Assembly (NCBI RefSeq): GCF_017876575.1
Contig: NZ_JAGIOE010000001.1
Coordinates: 4,010,443-4,074,442, forward strand
Length of the DNA: 64,000 nucleotides
Direction of reading: 5' to 3'
Origin: Paeniglutamicibacter psychrophenolicus
GTDB lineage: Bacteria > Actinomycetota > Actinomycetes > Actinomycetales > Micrococcaceae
Made by a program: the position numbers and the translations under genes. Under the pieces are notes generated by a model. The model was not told the origin of the DNA. It searched no databases and was given only the letters and a program-made list of their open reading frames with translations. Numbering within the stretch: the first letter of the stretch is position 1; each line of letters opens with the position of its first letter. This document shows, one piece after another, positions 35,804 to 44,912 of this stretch.

Positions 35804-37486
35804 CTACCGGTCCCGCTGCACGCGGGTCTCGTCCCAAACGGGCTCCGTGGATTCGTAGACCTTCCCGTTGGAACCGAACACCAGGAAGCGGTCGAACGAC
35901 CTGGCGAACCACCGGTCGTGCGTCACCGCCAGCACGGTTCCCTCGAACGATTCGATGGCCCGTTCCAGCGCCTCCCCGGAGTGCAGGTCGAGGTTGTCGG
36001 TCGGTTCGTCGAGCAGCAGCAGCGTCGCACCGGAAAGCTGCAGCAGCAGGATCTGGAAACGCGCCTGCTGGCCGCCGGAGAGCGAATCGTACTTCTGCTC
36101 GGCCTGGCCGGCCAGGCCGTAGCCGTCCAGCGCTCCCGAGGCCGCCTCCCGGGCCAGGCCCGAGCGGTGGTCGTCGCCGCGGTGCAGGATGTCCAACAGG
36201 GGCCGGCCCATCAGGTCGGGGCGGCTGTGGGTCTGGGCAAAGAACCCGGGGCGGATGCGCGCACCGAGCTTCACGGTGCCGTTGTGCGGGACCTCGGCGA
36301 TCTCGAAGTCGGCCACCGGCTGGTGCTCGCGCTCGGGATCCGTGCCGCCGGAGGCCAGCAGGCGCAGGAAGTGGGACTTTCCCGAACCGTTCGAACCCAG
36401 GATCGCCACGCGGTCCCCGAACCAGATCTCGTTGCTGAAGGGCTTCATCAGCCCGGTGAGCTCGAGCTTCTCGGCGACAATGGCCCGCTTGGCGGTGCGT
36501 CCGCCCTTGAGCCGCATGTTGACGTTCTGCTCCAGCGGGATGGCCTGGGGCGGGCCGGCCTCGAGGAACTTGGCCAGGCGCGTCTGGGCCGCGTGGTAGC
36601 GGTTGGCCATGTCGGAGCGGAACGCCGCCTTGTTCTTGTACATGTTCACCAGCTCCTTGAGCTTGGCGTGCTCCTCGTCCCAGCGCTTGCGCAGTTCCTC
36701 GAAGCGTTCGTTGCGTTCCCGGCGCGCATCGACGTAGGAGCCGAATGCGCCGCCGTGGATCCATGCGGTGGCGCCCGAGAGCCCCGGCTCCAGGGTGACG
36801 ATGCGGTTGGCCGCGTTGTTGAGCAGTTCGCGGTCGTGGCTGATGAACAGGACGGTCTTGGGCGACTCGTTCAGCGTTGCCTCGAGCCACCGCTTGCCCG
36901 GGACATCGAGGTAGTTGTCCGGCTCATCGAGCAGCAACAGTTCGTCCGGGCCCTCGAAGAGCGCCTCGAGCACGAGGCGCTTCTGCTCGCCGCCCGAGAG
37001 CGTGGAGGCCAGGCGGTGGGATGCACGGTCGAAGGGAACCCCGAGGGCGGCCATGCAGACCTTGTCCCAGGCAGTTTCCAGCTCGTAGCCGCCGGCATCC
37101 CCCCAGTCGATGATGGCCTGCGCGTAGCGCATCTGGACCTTCTCGTCGTCGGATTCCATCATCAACAGCTCGGTCTCGTCGATGGCCTTGGCCGCCGCCG
37201 CCAGGTCGGCCGAGGCGGTGGAGACCAGCAGGTCGCGCACCGTGGACTCGTCTCGGACCTGGCCCACGAACTGGCGCATGATGCCCATGCCGCCGGAACG
37301 GGACACCACACCCTCATCGGATTTCAGGTCGCCGGCGATGATCTTGAACAGCGTCGTTTTCCCGGCGCCGTTGGGGCCGATCAATGCGGTCTTGCTGCCG
37401 CTGGTCACCTTGAAGGTGACACCGCCGAGCAATTGGGTGCCGTCGGAAAGGAAGTAATGGATGTCGGATACGTCGATATGAGCCAC
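35804..37486 (-). CDS. ABC-F family ATPase (ribosome-associated type)
   Basis: This soluble protein of 560 residues has two ABC cassettes and no membrane helices. Cassette 1 has GPNGAGKTT near residue 37, LSGGEQKRL and LLLLDEPDNYLD; cassette 2 has GSNGSGKSH, LSGGQQARF and LLLLDEPTDNLDL. The linker of about 80 charged residues (RRERNERFEELRKRWDEEHA) is the P-site tRNA-interaction motif region of ABC-F factors. Members bind the ribosomal E site, and some protect from antibiotics (ARE) or rescue stalls. Subtype cannot be assigned by eye. It lies between two tRNA-Asn genes. Confidence 0.92.
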   Translation of the reverse strand: MAHIDVSDIHYFLSDGTQLLGGVTFKVTSGSKTALIGPNGAGKTTLFKIIAGDLKSDEGVVSRSGGMGIMRQFVGQVRDESTVRDLLVSTASADLAAAAKAIDETELLMMESDDEKVQMRYAQAIIDWGDAGGYELETAWDKVCMAALGVPFDRASHRLASTLSGGEQKRLVLEALFEGPDELLLLDEPDNYLDVPGKRWLEATLNESPKTVLFISHDRELLNNAANRIVTLEPGLSGATAWIHGGAFGSYVDARRERNERFEELRKRWDEEHAKLKELVNMYKNKAAFRSDMANRYHAAQTRLAKFLEAGPPQAIPLEQNVNMRLKGGRTAKRAIVAEKLELTGLMKPFSNEIWFGDRVAILGSNGSGKSHFLRLLASGGTDPEREHQPVADFEIAEVPHNGTVKLGARIRPGFFAQTHSRPDLMGRPLLDILHRGDDHRSGLAREAASGALDGYGLAGQAEQKYDSLSGGQQARFQILLLQLSGATLLLLDEPTDNLDLHSGEALERAIESFEGTVLAVTHDRWFARSFDRFLVFGSNGKVYESTEPVWDETRVQRDR

Positions 37487-37573
37487 CGTCCCATCCTACT
37501 GACACACGGCCCGGCGGACCGCAGTCATCCCCCGTTCATCCGCTGCCGGTGCGCGCCCAGCGGCGGAGTCCGT

Positions 37574-38998
37574 TCATTGCCGTTCGACCGGACCGATCAC
37601 CAACCGGCGCCGGTCGCGCACCCACAGGGCCCCGGTGCTCCGGTGCTGGGCCGCGCTGGCAAAACGGTAGCGGTAGGTCAGCACGCGGATGAAGCGCGGT
37701 TTCCTGCCGGAGAACGGGTCGTGCCGCAAGAGCGCCAGGGTCCGGGCATCGGCCTCCAGCAGCCGGGCCAGCAGTGTGTAGAACCACCGCTGGTGGATCG
37801 AGCCCAGCGGCAGGAACCACATCATCCAATCCAGGCGCAGGTGGTAGGGCGCGAACTGGCGCGGCCGCCTGTCCACGTCCCCGGGTTTGCCCTTGAACCC
37901 GTATTCCTGCCAGGTCGCCCCGGTGGCAGATTCGTCCTCGGTGCCCTCGATGACGACCTCGATCCGCTCCCGGGTGACGGTGCCGAACGCACCGTAGGCG
38001 TTGCCAAGCTGCCACTTGTTGAACGCGGCATTCATGAGCTGGGCCGGGGTGAAGAGGTTCCGCAGGGCCGGGATGGAGAGCACCACCAGCAGCAGCGCTG
38101 CCGCCAGCACCAGCACGGTCCACCAGATCGGGGCCTCGGAGCGAACCCCGGCTTCGGGCGGCAGCCACGGCAGGATCTTCCGCAGCACCGGATCGCTGAT
38201 TCGGCAGGTGGCCAGCACGATGGTGAGCCAGTTCAGCCAGGCGAAGTTTCCGGTGAGCACCAGCCACAGCTGCGTGGCGATGACGAGACCGGCCGCGACG
38301 GAAGCGATCGGCTGGGGCGCAAAGAGCAGGAACGGGACCAGCAGCTGGGCACCGTGGTTGCCCGCCGCCTCGATGCGGTGCCACCATTTCGGCGCCAGGT
38401 GCGCCCGGCGGCTGAACGGTCCGGGCATCGGCTGGGTCTGGTGGTGGTAGTACATGGCGGTGAAGTTTCGCCAGGCCGGGTCCCTGCGCCACTTGATCAT
38501 TCCGGCACCGAATTCCAGCCGGAACACCAGCCAGGCGACCAGCAGCAGGATGGTTTGCGGTGGCGGGACCTGCCGGGAACCGAGCAGGCCCACGGTGAAC
38601 CCGGCCTCGAGCAGCAGCATTTCCCAGCCGAATCCGTAGAAGACCTGCCCCACGTTCACGATCGACATGTACAGGCCCCACAGGGCCAGGAAGGCGGCCA
38701 GCGGCAGCCACGGGGGCCCGGCCTGGGGAACCCCTGCGACCAACACCGCGGAGATTCCGATCCCGGCGGCGCACACGGCCACCAGTTTCCGGTCCGAGTA
38801 CCCGATCCGGCTGAACAGCGTAGGCCGCCGGGCGCCGGGCCCGGCAAGCAGCCTGGGCACCGGAAGCAACCCGTGCTCGCCGGCCAGGGCGGGGAATTGG
38901 TTCAGCGTGGAAATGAAGGCAATGAGGTAGATCAGCGCGACCCCGCGCTGCAGGATTTCCCGGGCCACCCCGTAGTCGTATGCCGCCAGCCACTCCAT
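37574..38998 (-). CDS. Lipase maturation factor family membrane protein
   Basis: This integral membrane protein of 474 residues has many helices in residues 1-370 and a soluble C-terminal domain (WQEYGFKGKPGDVDRRPRQF, then APYHLRLDWMMWFLPLG). These two segments, together with ELEFGAGMIKWRRDPAWRN-like (FRLEFGAGMIKWRRDPAW), identify the LMF1-like family, whose vertebrate member helps fold lipases; the bacterial role is unknown. It starts 111 bases after the convergent region of the second tRNA-Asn terminator and ends 87 bases before the ABC-F start. Confidence 0.88.
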   Translation of the reverse strand: MEWLAAYDYGVAREILQRGVALIYLIAFISTLNQFPALAGEHGLLPVPRLLAGPGARRPTLFSRIGYSDRKLVAVCAAGIGISAVLVAGVPQAGPPWLPLAAFLALWGLYMSIVNVGQVFYGFGWEMLLLEAGFTVGLLGSRQVPPPQTILLLVAWLVFRLEFGAGMIKWRRDPAWRNFTAMYYHHQTQPMPGPFSRRAHLAPKWWHRIEAAGNHGAQLLVPFLLFAPQPIASVAAGLVIATQLWLVLTGNFAWLNWLTIVLATCRISDPVLRKILPWLPPEAGVRSEAPIWWTVLVLAAALLLVVLSIPALRNLFTPAQLMNAAFNKWQLGNAYGAFGTVTRERIEVVIEGTEDESATGATWQEYGFKGKPGDVDRRPRQFAPYHLRLDWMMWFLPLGSIHQRWFYTLLARLLEADARTLALLRHDPFSGRKPRFIRVLTYRYRFASAAQHRSTGALWVRDRRRLVIGPVERQ

Positions 38999-39065
38999 GG
39001 CACCAGCGTAGATTCACGTGACGGTCCCGGCCATGCCTTGAACCGCGAAAACCCGTGTTAAACCA

Positions 39066-39097
39066 GGAAATCCCGGACCAATTGGTCCGGGATTTCC
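39066..39097 (-). terminator. Palindromic terminator of second tRNA-Asn
   Basis: A perfect 32-base palindrome (GGAAATCCCGGACCAA and its complement) lies 8 bases past the 3' end of the tRNA gene. The T-run is short (GGATTTCC). Confidence 0.7.
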
Positions 39098-39105
39098 TTC
39101 TCTGG

Positions 39106-39178
39106 CTCCCCCGAATGGACTTGAACCAGTAACCTTCCGATTAACAGTCGGACGCTCTGCCAATTGAGCTACGGAGGA
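39106..39178 (-). tRNA. tRNA-Asn (GUU), copy 2
   Basis: The sequence matches copy 1 except at acceptor position 4, where T pairs with G69. Anticodon loop CTGTTAA, T loop TTCAAGT, no encoded CCA. It lies 66 bases downstream of the dnaG stop on the same strand, so read-through from dnaG is possible. Confidence 0.96.
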
Positions 39179-39244
39179 ATGCAACGAGAAATACTCTACA
39201 CAAGGTTTCGGGAAAACAAAAATCGGTCCCGGCCCCGTTGGCTG

Positions 39245-41122
39245 CTACTCCTGGCGCAGCGCCCGGCGACGCAATTCCAGCTCCAAAAGCTCGCGGTTGA
39301 TGCGCTGGAACCCCTCGGGATCGCCTTCCGGATCCATGCGCTGGAGCTCACCCATCTTCTCCGCCTTCAGGTGCGTGATCTGCAGCTCGAAGAGGCGGTT
39401 GATGATGTCGTTGCAATAGCGCAACAGGGCGTCGGTGGTGCTCGCCGGCAACGGGGTGACTGCAAGCTCGGAGACGAACGAGCGCAGCGGCTCGGGAACT
39501 TCCTGCCGGATCGCCTCCACCCACTGCGAGGGGGTGGCCCCGGCCTGCCCGGCGGCACGCACGGCGTCGTGGACCGCGGCATGGGCGGGAGCCATGAACC
39601 GGGCGTCGTAGAACGCCTGCCATTGCTCGGGGGTCAGCTGTGCCGGCTGCTGCAGCACCACTTCCAGGGCCTCGCGTTCCATCCGGGACACCGGGTCGCG
39701 CGGGTCCGGGCGGGAGTAGACGGGTGCGGCGGGTTGCTCCTGTGCCGCATGGCCCGCGTTTCCGTGGAGGGGCTCGGCGCTCTTGGGCATCCGGTTGCGG
39801 CGCACCGAGGCGCCCACGGCGCGGTTCACGTCCTCCATGTCCATGCCGAGCCAGCCGGCCAGCTCGCGGGCGTAGGCCGGGCGGATGGCCGAGTCGCGGA
39901 TGCCGGCGACGATCGGTGCGCTGACACGCAGCGCCTGCACCCGGCCCTCGACGGTGTTGAGGTTGAAGTTCTTCAACCCCGCCTTGATGGCGAATTCGAA
40001 CAGCGGGCGCTTGGAGTCGATGAGCTCGCGCACGGCCTCGGGGCCGCGTCTCTGGCGCAGGTCGCACGGGTCGGCGCCCGTGGGCTCGACCGCGACGTAG
40101 GTCTGCGCGATGAACTTCTGGTCTTCCTCGAAGGCGCGCAGCGCTGCCTTCTGGCCGGCGGCGTCGCCGTCGAAGGTGAAGACCACCTCGCCGCCGGATC
40201 CGTCGTCGCGCAGCAGGCGGCGGGCGATCTTGATGTGGTCGGTGCCGAAGGCGGTGCCGCAGGTGGCCACGGCGGTGCCGATGCCCGAGAGGTGGCAGGC
40301 CATCACGTCGGTGTAGCCCTCGACCACGACCAGCTGGCGGGTCTTGGTGATCTCGCGCTTGGCCAGGTCGACCCCGTAGAGGACCTGGGACTTCTTGTAG
40401 AGCTGGGTCTCGGGGGTGTTCAGGTACTTCGGGCCTTGGTCGTCCTCGTAGAGCTTGCGCGCCCCGAAGCCGATGGTGGCCCCGGTGAGGTCGCGGATCG
40501 GCCAGATGAGCCGGCCGCGGAACCTGTCATAGATCCCGCGGTTGCCCTCGGAGAAGATGCCGGTGAGCTTGAGCTCCTCGTCCTGGAATCCGCGGCCGCG
40601 CAGATGCTTGAGCAATGCGTCCCAGCCCTGGGGTGCGTAGCCGACACCGAAATGTGCAGCGGCCTCGGCATCGAAGTCGCGCTCGGAGAGGAACTTCTGG
40701 CCGGCGGCCGCACCGGGGGTGGTCAGTTGTTCGCGGAAGAACTCCTCGGAGATCTTGTGGGCGTCAAGCAGGCGCTGGCGGCGGCCGGTCTCCTCGCGGC
40801 GCGGGCCGGTGCCACCGTCCTCGTAGTGCAGCTCGATGCCGACGCGGGCGGCCAGCTGCTCGACGGTCTCGGAGAAGGTGCCGTGGTTGATCTTCTGCAG
40901 GAAGGCGATCACATCGCCCGATTCCCCGCAGCCGAAGCAGTGGAAGGAACCGACCTGCGGGCGCACGTGGAAGGACGGGGAACGCTCGTCGTGGAAGGGG
41001 CACAGGCCCTTCCAGGAACCGACACCGGCGGATTTCAGCGTCACGTATCCGTCGATGACTTCCTTGATGTCCGTGCGGTTGCGGACTTCGTCGATATCTT
41101 CACGCTTAATCAGGCCTGCCAT
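39245..41122 (-). CDS. dnaG: DNA primase
   Basis: This replication primase makes RNA primers at the fork. It has 625 residues from the ATG at 41122 (MAGLIKREDIDEV, the usual N-terminus; an upstream ATG adds seven residues). The zinc-binding domain has CPFHDERSPSFHV and FHCFGCGESGDV (CHC2 type, residues ~40-65). The TOPRIM domain has VVVEGYTDVMACHLSG and VFTFDGDAAGQKAA with the catalytic Glu and Asp residues. The C-terminal helicase-binding region is divergent, as usual. It is the last of the run dusB-dgt-dnaG on the minus strand. Confidence 0.96.
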   Translation of the reverse strand: MAGLIKREDIDEVRNRTDIKEVIDGYVTLKSAGVGSWKGLCPFHDERSPSFHVRPQVGSFHCFGCGESGDVIAFLQKINHGTFSETVEQLAARVGIELHYEDGGTGPRREETGRRQRLLDAHKISEEFFREQLTTPGAAAGQKFLSERDFDAEAAAHFGVGYAPQGWDALLKHLRGRGFQDEELKLTGIFSEGNRGIYDRFRGRLIWPIRDLTGATIGFGARKLYEDDQGPKYLNTPETQLYKKSQVLYGVDLAKREITKTRQLVVVEGYTDVMACHLSGIGTAVATCGTAFGTDHIKIARRLLRDDGSGGEVVFTFDGDAAGQKAALRAFEEDQKFIAQTYVAVEPTGADPCDLRQRRGPEAVRELIDSKRPLFEFAIKAGLKNFNLNTVEGRVQALRVSAPIVAGIRDSAIRPAYARELAGWLGMDMEDVNRAVGASVRRNRMPKSAEPLHGNAGHAAQEQPAAPVYSRPDPRDPVSRMEREALEVVLQQPAQLTPEQWQAFYDARFMAPAHAAVHDAVRAAGQAGATPSQWVEAIRQEVPEPLRSFVSELAVTPLPASTTDALLRYCNDIINRLFELQITHLKAEKMGELQRMDPEGDPEGFQRINRELLELELRRRALRQE

Positions 41123-41196
41123 GCCCTCCAGTCTAGTGACCATTCACCGGTGGCAGGTGCCGCCGGGCCACGGGCTGTGGATCGGGCGGGGCGGGC

Positions 41197-42480
41197 CTAG
41201 AAGAGCCGCTCGGAAAAGCTCTTGCCCAGCACCAGGGTGGCATGCCATTCGATGGCCGAGGCGTCGGTGAGCGAGGCCACCTGGTCGATGACGGTGCGCA
41301 ACCGGTCGGCGTCGTCTGCGGCGTCGCGCCAGTCGGCGGCGAAGAGCGGTTCCAGGTACCTGTCCCCGGTCTCATGCAGCAGCGTCACCAGTTCCATGAG
41401 GGTTTCGCGCTGCCGCGCGTAGATGGGCTTGCGCTCGTCACTGGTCATCACGTATGCGGTGGCCAGGCCCTTCATGGCGGCGATCTCGTGCTCGGTGGAT
41501 TCGGGGACGATCAGCGCCGCGTTGAAGCGGGTCAGTTCCCCGTGGCCGAACTGCCCGCGGGTCGCATCGATCGCGGACTGGCAGAAGCGGCCGATGAACT
41601 GGCTGGTCATGTCCTTCAGCGCTGCCATGGAGCGGCGCGAGCCGTCGGTGTGCGGAACCCATTCCGCGGTGGCTTCCAGGCGCTTGAACGCGGCGTCGAT
41701 CACGGCGTCCTCGACGTGCGGCAGGTACCACTGGCGGGTGAAGGTGATGACGCGGGCGCGCTGGTCCGGGTCCTTGATCCAGCGCAGCTGGAATCGCCCG
41801 GCGTTGATGGCGTCCTCGACGTCGTGCACCGAGTAGGAGATGTCATCGGCCAGGTCCATGACCTGGGCCTCGATGCAGGTCTGCCGCGGCTGGGCGCCGG
41901 ACCCGGAGCGCAGCCAGTCGAAGACCGGGGCGTCGTCGGTGTAGACCCCGAACTTGGATGTCTTCTTCCCGTTCTTTTCCGGGGCGTCGGACCGCAACCA
42001 GGGGTACTTGCATGCGGCATCCAGCGAGGCGCGGGTGAGATTCAGCCCCGCCGAGGCGCCGTTGTGCCGGAAGGTCTTGGTCTCGATGCGGGTCAGCAGG
42101 CGCAGGGTCTGGGCGTTGCCCTCGAACCCGCCGATGTCGCGGGCCAACTCGTTCAGGGCGGTCTCGCCGTTGTGCCCGAAGGGCGGGTGGCCCAGGTCGT
42201 GGGACAGGCAGGCGGTGTCCACCACGTCCGGGTCGCAGCCCAGGGTGGCGCCCAGCTCGCGGCCCACCTGGGCGACCTCCAGGGAGTGGGTCAGCCGGGT
42301 GCGCACGAAGTCGTCCGAGGACGGGGCGACGACCTGGGTCTTGGCACCCAGTCGGCGCAACGCCGAGGAGTGCAGCACCCGGGCGCGGTCGCGTTCGAAC
42401 GCGGTGCGGTAGGCCTTCTTGGGCGGTTCGGGGGCCCAGCGTTCGGCATCCGCTTCGGTGTATCCGGGAATCTGCAACAT
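41197..42480 (-). CDS. dgt: Deoxyguanosinetriphosphate triphosphohydrolase-like protein (HD domain)
   Basis: This HD-superfamily dNTPase of 427 residues cleaves dGTP or other dNTPs to nucleoside and tripolyphosphate. Metal-binding motifs seen: RTRLTHSLEVAQVGRELGA, CLSHDLGHPPFGHNGETAL (HD pair) and MDLADDISYSVHDVEDA. Length and motif order match the bacterial dGTPase type-2/3 group. The dgt-dnaG neighbourhood is conserved in actinobacteria. It starts 8 bases after the dusB stop and ends 74 bases before dnaG. Confidence 0.94.
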   Translation of the reverse strand: MLQIPGYTEADAERWAPEPPKKAYRTAFERDRARVLHSSALRRLGAKTQVVAPSSDDFVRTRLTHSLEVAQVGRELGATLGCDPDVVDTACLSHDLGHPPFGHNGETALNELARDIGGFEGNAQTLRLLTRIETKTFRHNGASAGLNLTRASLDAACKYPWLRSDAPEKNGKKTSKFGVYTDDAPVFDWLRSGSGAQPRQTCIEAQVMDLADDISYSVHDVEDAINAGRFQLRWIKDPDQRARVITFTRQWYLPHVEDAVIDAAFKRLEATAEWVPHTDGSRRSMAALKDMTSQFIGRFCQSAIDATRGQFGHGELTRFNAALIVPESTEHEIAAMKGLATAYVMTSDERKPIYARQRETLMELVTLLHETGDRYLEPLFAADWRDAADDADRLRTVIDQVASLTDASAIEWHATLVLGKSFSERLF

Positions 42481-42488
42481 GGGGCTCC

Positions 42489-43685
42489 TTAGCCGCCGGA
42501 AATGTCTAGTTCGGCCGCGGCAATCATGGCCTTGTGGTTCTCGTTCATTTCACGGGTCGAAAGCCAGCCGTCGGGCAGGTGCGTCTTCTTCGGGGAGCCG
42601 GCGCGCCCGCGCTGGCCCTCGGCATCCTTGCCCGGGTAGGGCATGTCCAGGTCCAGCTGGGCCAGCAGTTCGCGCAAGACTTCCAGGGTGGGGACCTGGG
42701 CCAGGGCGGAGCGGATGTCCCCGCCGACCGGGTAGCCCTTGAAGTACCAGGCCATGTGCTTGCGGATATCGCGCAGGCCCTTGAATTCGTCCTCGAAGTA
42801 CTCGGTGAGCAGTTCCGCGTGGCGGTAGACGGTCTCGGCGACCTTGGCCAGGCCAGGCGTGTAGCGCTTGTCGGTCCCCTCGAAGGCTGCCTGCAGGTCC
42901 CCGAAAAGCCAGGGGCGGCCCATGCAGCCGCGCCCAACGACGATGCCGTCGACACCGGTCTGCTGGACCATGGCCACGGCGTCCTCGGCGCTCCAGATGT
43001 CCCCGTTGCCCAGCACCGGCATGTCCGGCAGGGCCTCGCGCAGGCGTGCGATCGAGTCCCAGTCGGCCTTGCCGGAGTAGTACTGGCTGGCGGTGCGCCC
43101 GTGCAGGGCGACCGCCGCAACGCCGTGGTCGCGGGCGATCTTGCCCGATTCGATATAGGTGAGGTGGTCCTCGTTGATGCCCTTGCGCATCTTGATGGTC
43201 AGGGGCACCTCCCCGCGGGCGGCCTCGGTGGTGGCGGCCTTGATGATGGCGGTGAACAGGTCGGTCTTCCAGGGAAGCGCCGCTCCCCCGCCCTTGCGGG
43301 TGACTTTGGGCACCGGGCAGCCGAAGTTCAAGTCGATGTGGTCGGCACGGTCTTCCTCGACGATCAGGCGCACGGCGGCTCCGACGGTCTTGGGATCCAC
43401 GCCGTAGAGCTGGATCGAGCGCAGTTCCTCGTCCGGGTCGTGGGAGATGATGCGCATCGATTCGGTGTTCCGTTCCACCAATGCCCGGGAGGTGACCATC
43501 TCGGTGACGTACACCCCGCCGCCGTATTCGCGGCACAGCCGGCGGAAGGCCTTGTTGGTGATGCCTGCCATGGGGGCAAGGATCACCGGGGTGTCAATGG
43601 TGTGCTTGCCCAGTTTCAGCGGGGGCAGCTCAAGCTTCGCCGGGGTGGGCGCGGCGTTTTCGGTTACATCGGCAATTGCAGTCAC
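42489..43685 (-). CDS. dusB: tRNA-dihydrouridine synthase
   Basis: This FMN enzyme reduces uridines in tRNA D-loops, with NADPH as reductant. It has 398 residues: a TIM barrel opening LGKHTIDTPVILAPMAGITN, the catalytic-Cys motif DLNFGCPVPKVTRKGGGAAL, KMRKGINEDHLTY, and FMN phosphate-binding segments GNGDIWSAEDA and VVGRGCMGRPWLF. These place it in the DusB group. First gene of the run dusB-dgt-dnaG, divergent from the LLM oxidoreductase gene across 129 bases. Confidence 0.95.
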   Translation of the reverse strand: MTAIADVTENAAPTPAKLELPPLKLGKHTIDTPVILAPMAGITNKAFRRLCREYGGGVYVTEMVTSRALVERNTESMRIISHDPDEELRSIQLYGVDPKTVGAAVRLIVEEDRADHIDLNFGCPVPKVTRKGGGAALPWKTDLFTAIIKAATTEAARGEVPLTIKMRKGINEDHLTYIESGKIARDHGVAAVALHGRTASQYYSGKADWDSIARLREALPDMPVLGNGDIWSAEDAVAMVQQTGVDGIVVGRGCMGRPWLFGDLQAAFEGTDKRYTPGLAKVAETVYRHAELLTEYFEDEFKGLRDIRKHMAWYFKGYPVGGDIRSALAQVPTLEVLRELLAQLDLDMPYPGKDAEGQRGRAGSPKKTHLPDGWLSTREMNENHKAMIAAAELDISGG

Positions 43686-43814
43686 TAACCCATTCTCTCA
43701 AATAGATGCAAATCCGTGTCACCGCGGGGCAGACTTGTGGATCACATCGGGAATATTCACGGGCGTCCCACCGCTGTAGCCGAAGTACATACGTTTGCAT
43801 GAAAAGGGTGAAGC

Positions 43815-44834
43815 GTGAAAAAGATAGGTTTCTTGACCTTTGGCCACTCGGGCGGCTCCAGCAATTCACCGGTGCCCACCGGGGCCGACGCAGTGCGCCA
43901 GATGGTGGACCTGGCCGTGGCGGCCGAGGAGTCCGGGTTCGACGGCGCCTGGATGAGGGTGCACCACTTCGGCAACTCGCTTTCCACGCCGTTCCCGCTG
44001 CTGGCGGCCATGGCGGCGAAGACCACGACGCTCGAGGTCGGCACCGGGGTGATCGACATGAGATATGAAAATCCCCTTTACATGGCGGAGCAGGCGGGCG
44101 CCGTGGATGCGATCAGCAGCGGCCGGCTGCAGCTGGGCGTCAGTCGCGGCTCGCCCGAGCCGGCCCGCGACGGGCAGCACCAGTTCGGCTACCACCTGGA
44201 ACCGGGCAACAGCTGGGCCAACGAGACGCGCGAACGCACGGCCCTGTTCCGCAAGGCGATCTCCGGGGCGGGCATCGCCCACCCGGAACCCGGCGGACAC
44301 CACCACCACGACCAGGACGAGCTGCTGCCGATCAACCCGATCTCCCCGGGCCTGGAAAACAGGATCTGGTGGGGAGCTGCAACCATCGGCTCGGGGCTTT
44401 GGACCGGCGAGGTGGGCATGAACCTGCTCTCCTCCACGCTGCTGCTGGAAGACGACGGGCGGCCCTTCCACGTGCTGCAGGCCGACCAGCTGCGCCGGTA
44501 CAAGGCTGCGTACGCCGCCAGCGGGCACACCACCGGCGGGATGACCGCGGTGACCCGCAGCGCGTTCCCGATCACCACCGACAAGGACGATATCTACTTC
44601 GGGCGCCGCGAACGCGGGGACTCGGTGGGGATCCTGGACGGCTCGGTGGCCCGCTCGGGACCCACCTATTCGGGCTCCCCGGAGGAGGTCGCACAGCAGT
44701 TCATGGCCGACGAGGCGATCGGCGAGGCCGACTACGTGCTCTTCGCCCTGCCAAACCAACTGGGTGTGGACTACAACGCGCACGTGATGACGGAGATCGC
44801 GAACATCGCCCGCGAAATCGGCTGGAAGAACTAG
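43815..44834 (+). CDS. LLM-class flavin-dependent oxidoreductase
   Basis: This luciferase-like monooxygenase fold protein of 339 residues probably uses FMNH2 or F420. Conserved features: MVDLAVAAEESGFDGAWMRV, the strand-4 GTGVIDMRYENPLYMAEQAG and the SSGRLQLGVSRGSPEPA region. An unusual His-rich insert PGGHHHHDQDE lies near residue 160. It starts with GTG, preceded by AAGGG at good spacing. It stands alone between two divergent or convergent neighbours, so the substrate is not predictable. Confidence 0.9.
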   Translation: MKKIGFLTFGHSGGSSNSPVPTGADAVRQMVDLAVAAEESGFDGAWMRVHHFGNSLSTPFPLLAAMAAKTTTLEVGTGVIDMRYENPLYMAEQAGAVDAISSGRLQLGVSRGSPEPARDGQHQFGYHLEPGNSWANETRERTALFRKAISGAGIAHPEPGGHHHHDQDELLPINPISPGLENRIWWGAATIGSGLWTGEVGMNLLSSTLLLEDDGRPFHVLQADQLRRYKAAYAASGHTTGGMTAVTRSAFPITTDKDDIYFGRRERGDSVGILDGSVARSGPTYSGSPEEVAQQFMADEAIGEADYVLFALPNQLGVDYNAHVMTEIANIAREIGWKN

Positions 44835-44846
44835 CTTTCCCTCATG

Positions 44847-44893
44847 CCGTTGGCGCCCCGTTCCCCCCACTCTTGGGGCCCGGGCGCCAACGG
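44847..44893. terminator. Bidirectional terminator between convergent genes
   Basis: A 12-base outer stem (CCGTTGGCGCCC and its complement) with an inner CCCC/GGGG pairing lies between stop codons at 44834 and 44913. Confidence 0.75.
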
Positions 44894-44912
44894 AATTGCT
44901 GTTCCTGGGCTC

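Noticed and set aside
35738-39061. Plus-strand open frame of over 1100 codons opposite the ABC-F and lipase-maturation-like genes
   Set aside because: It runs antisense to two well-conserved genes and through a tRNA-adjacent region, has no family motif and no ribosome-binding site. Long antisense frames are expected in high-GC DNA.
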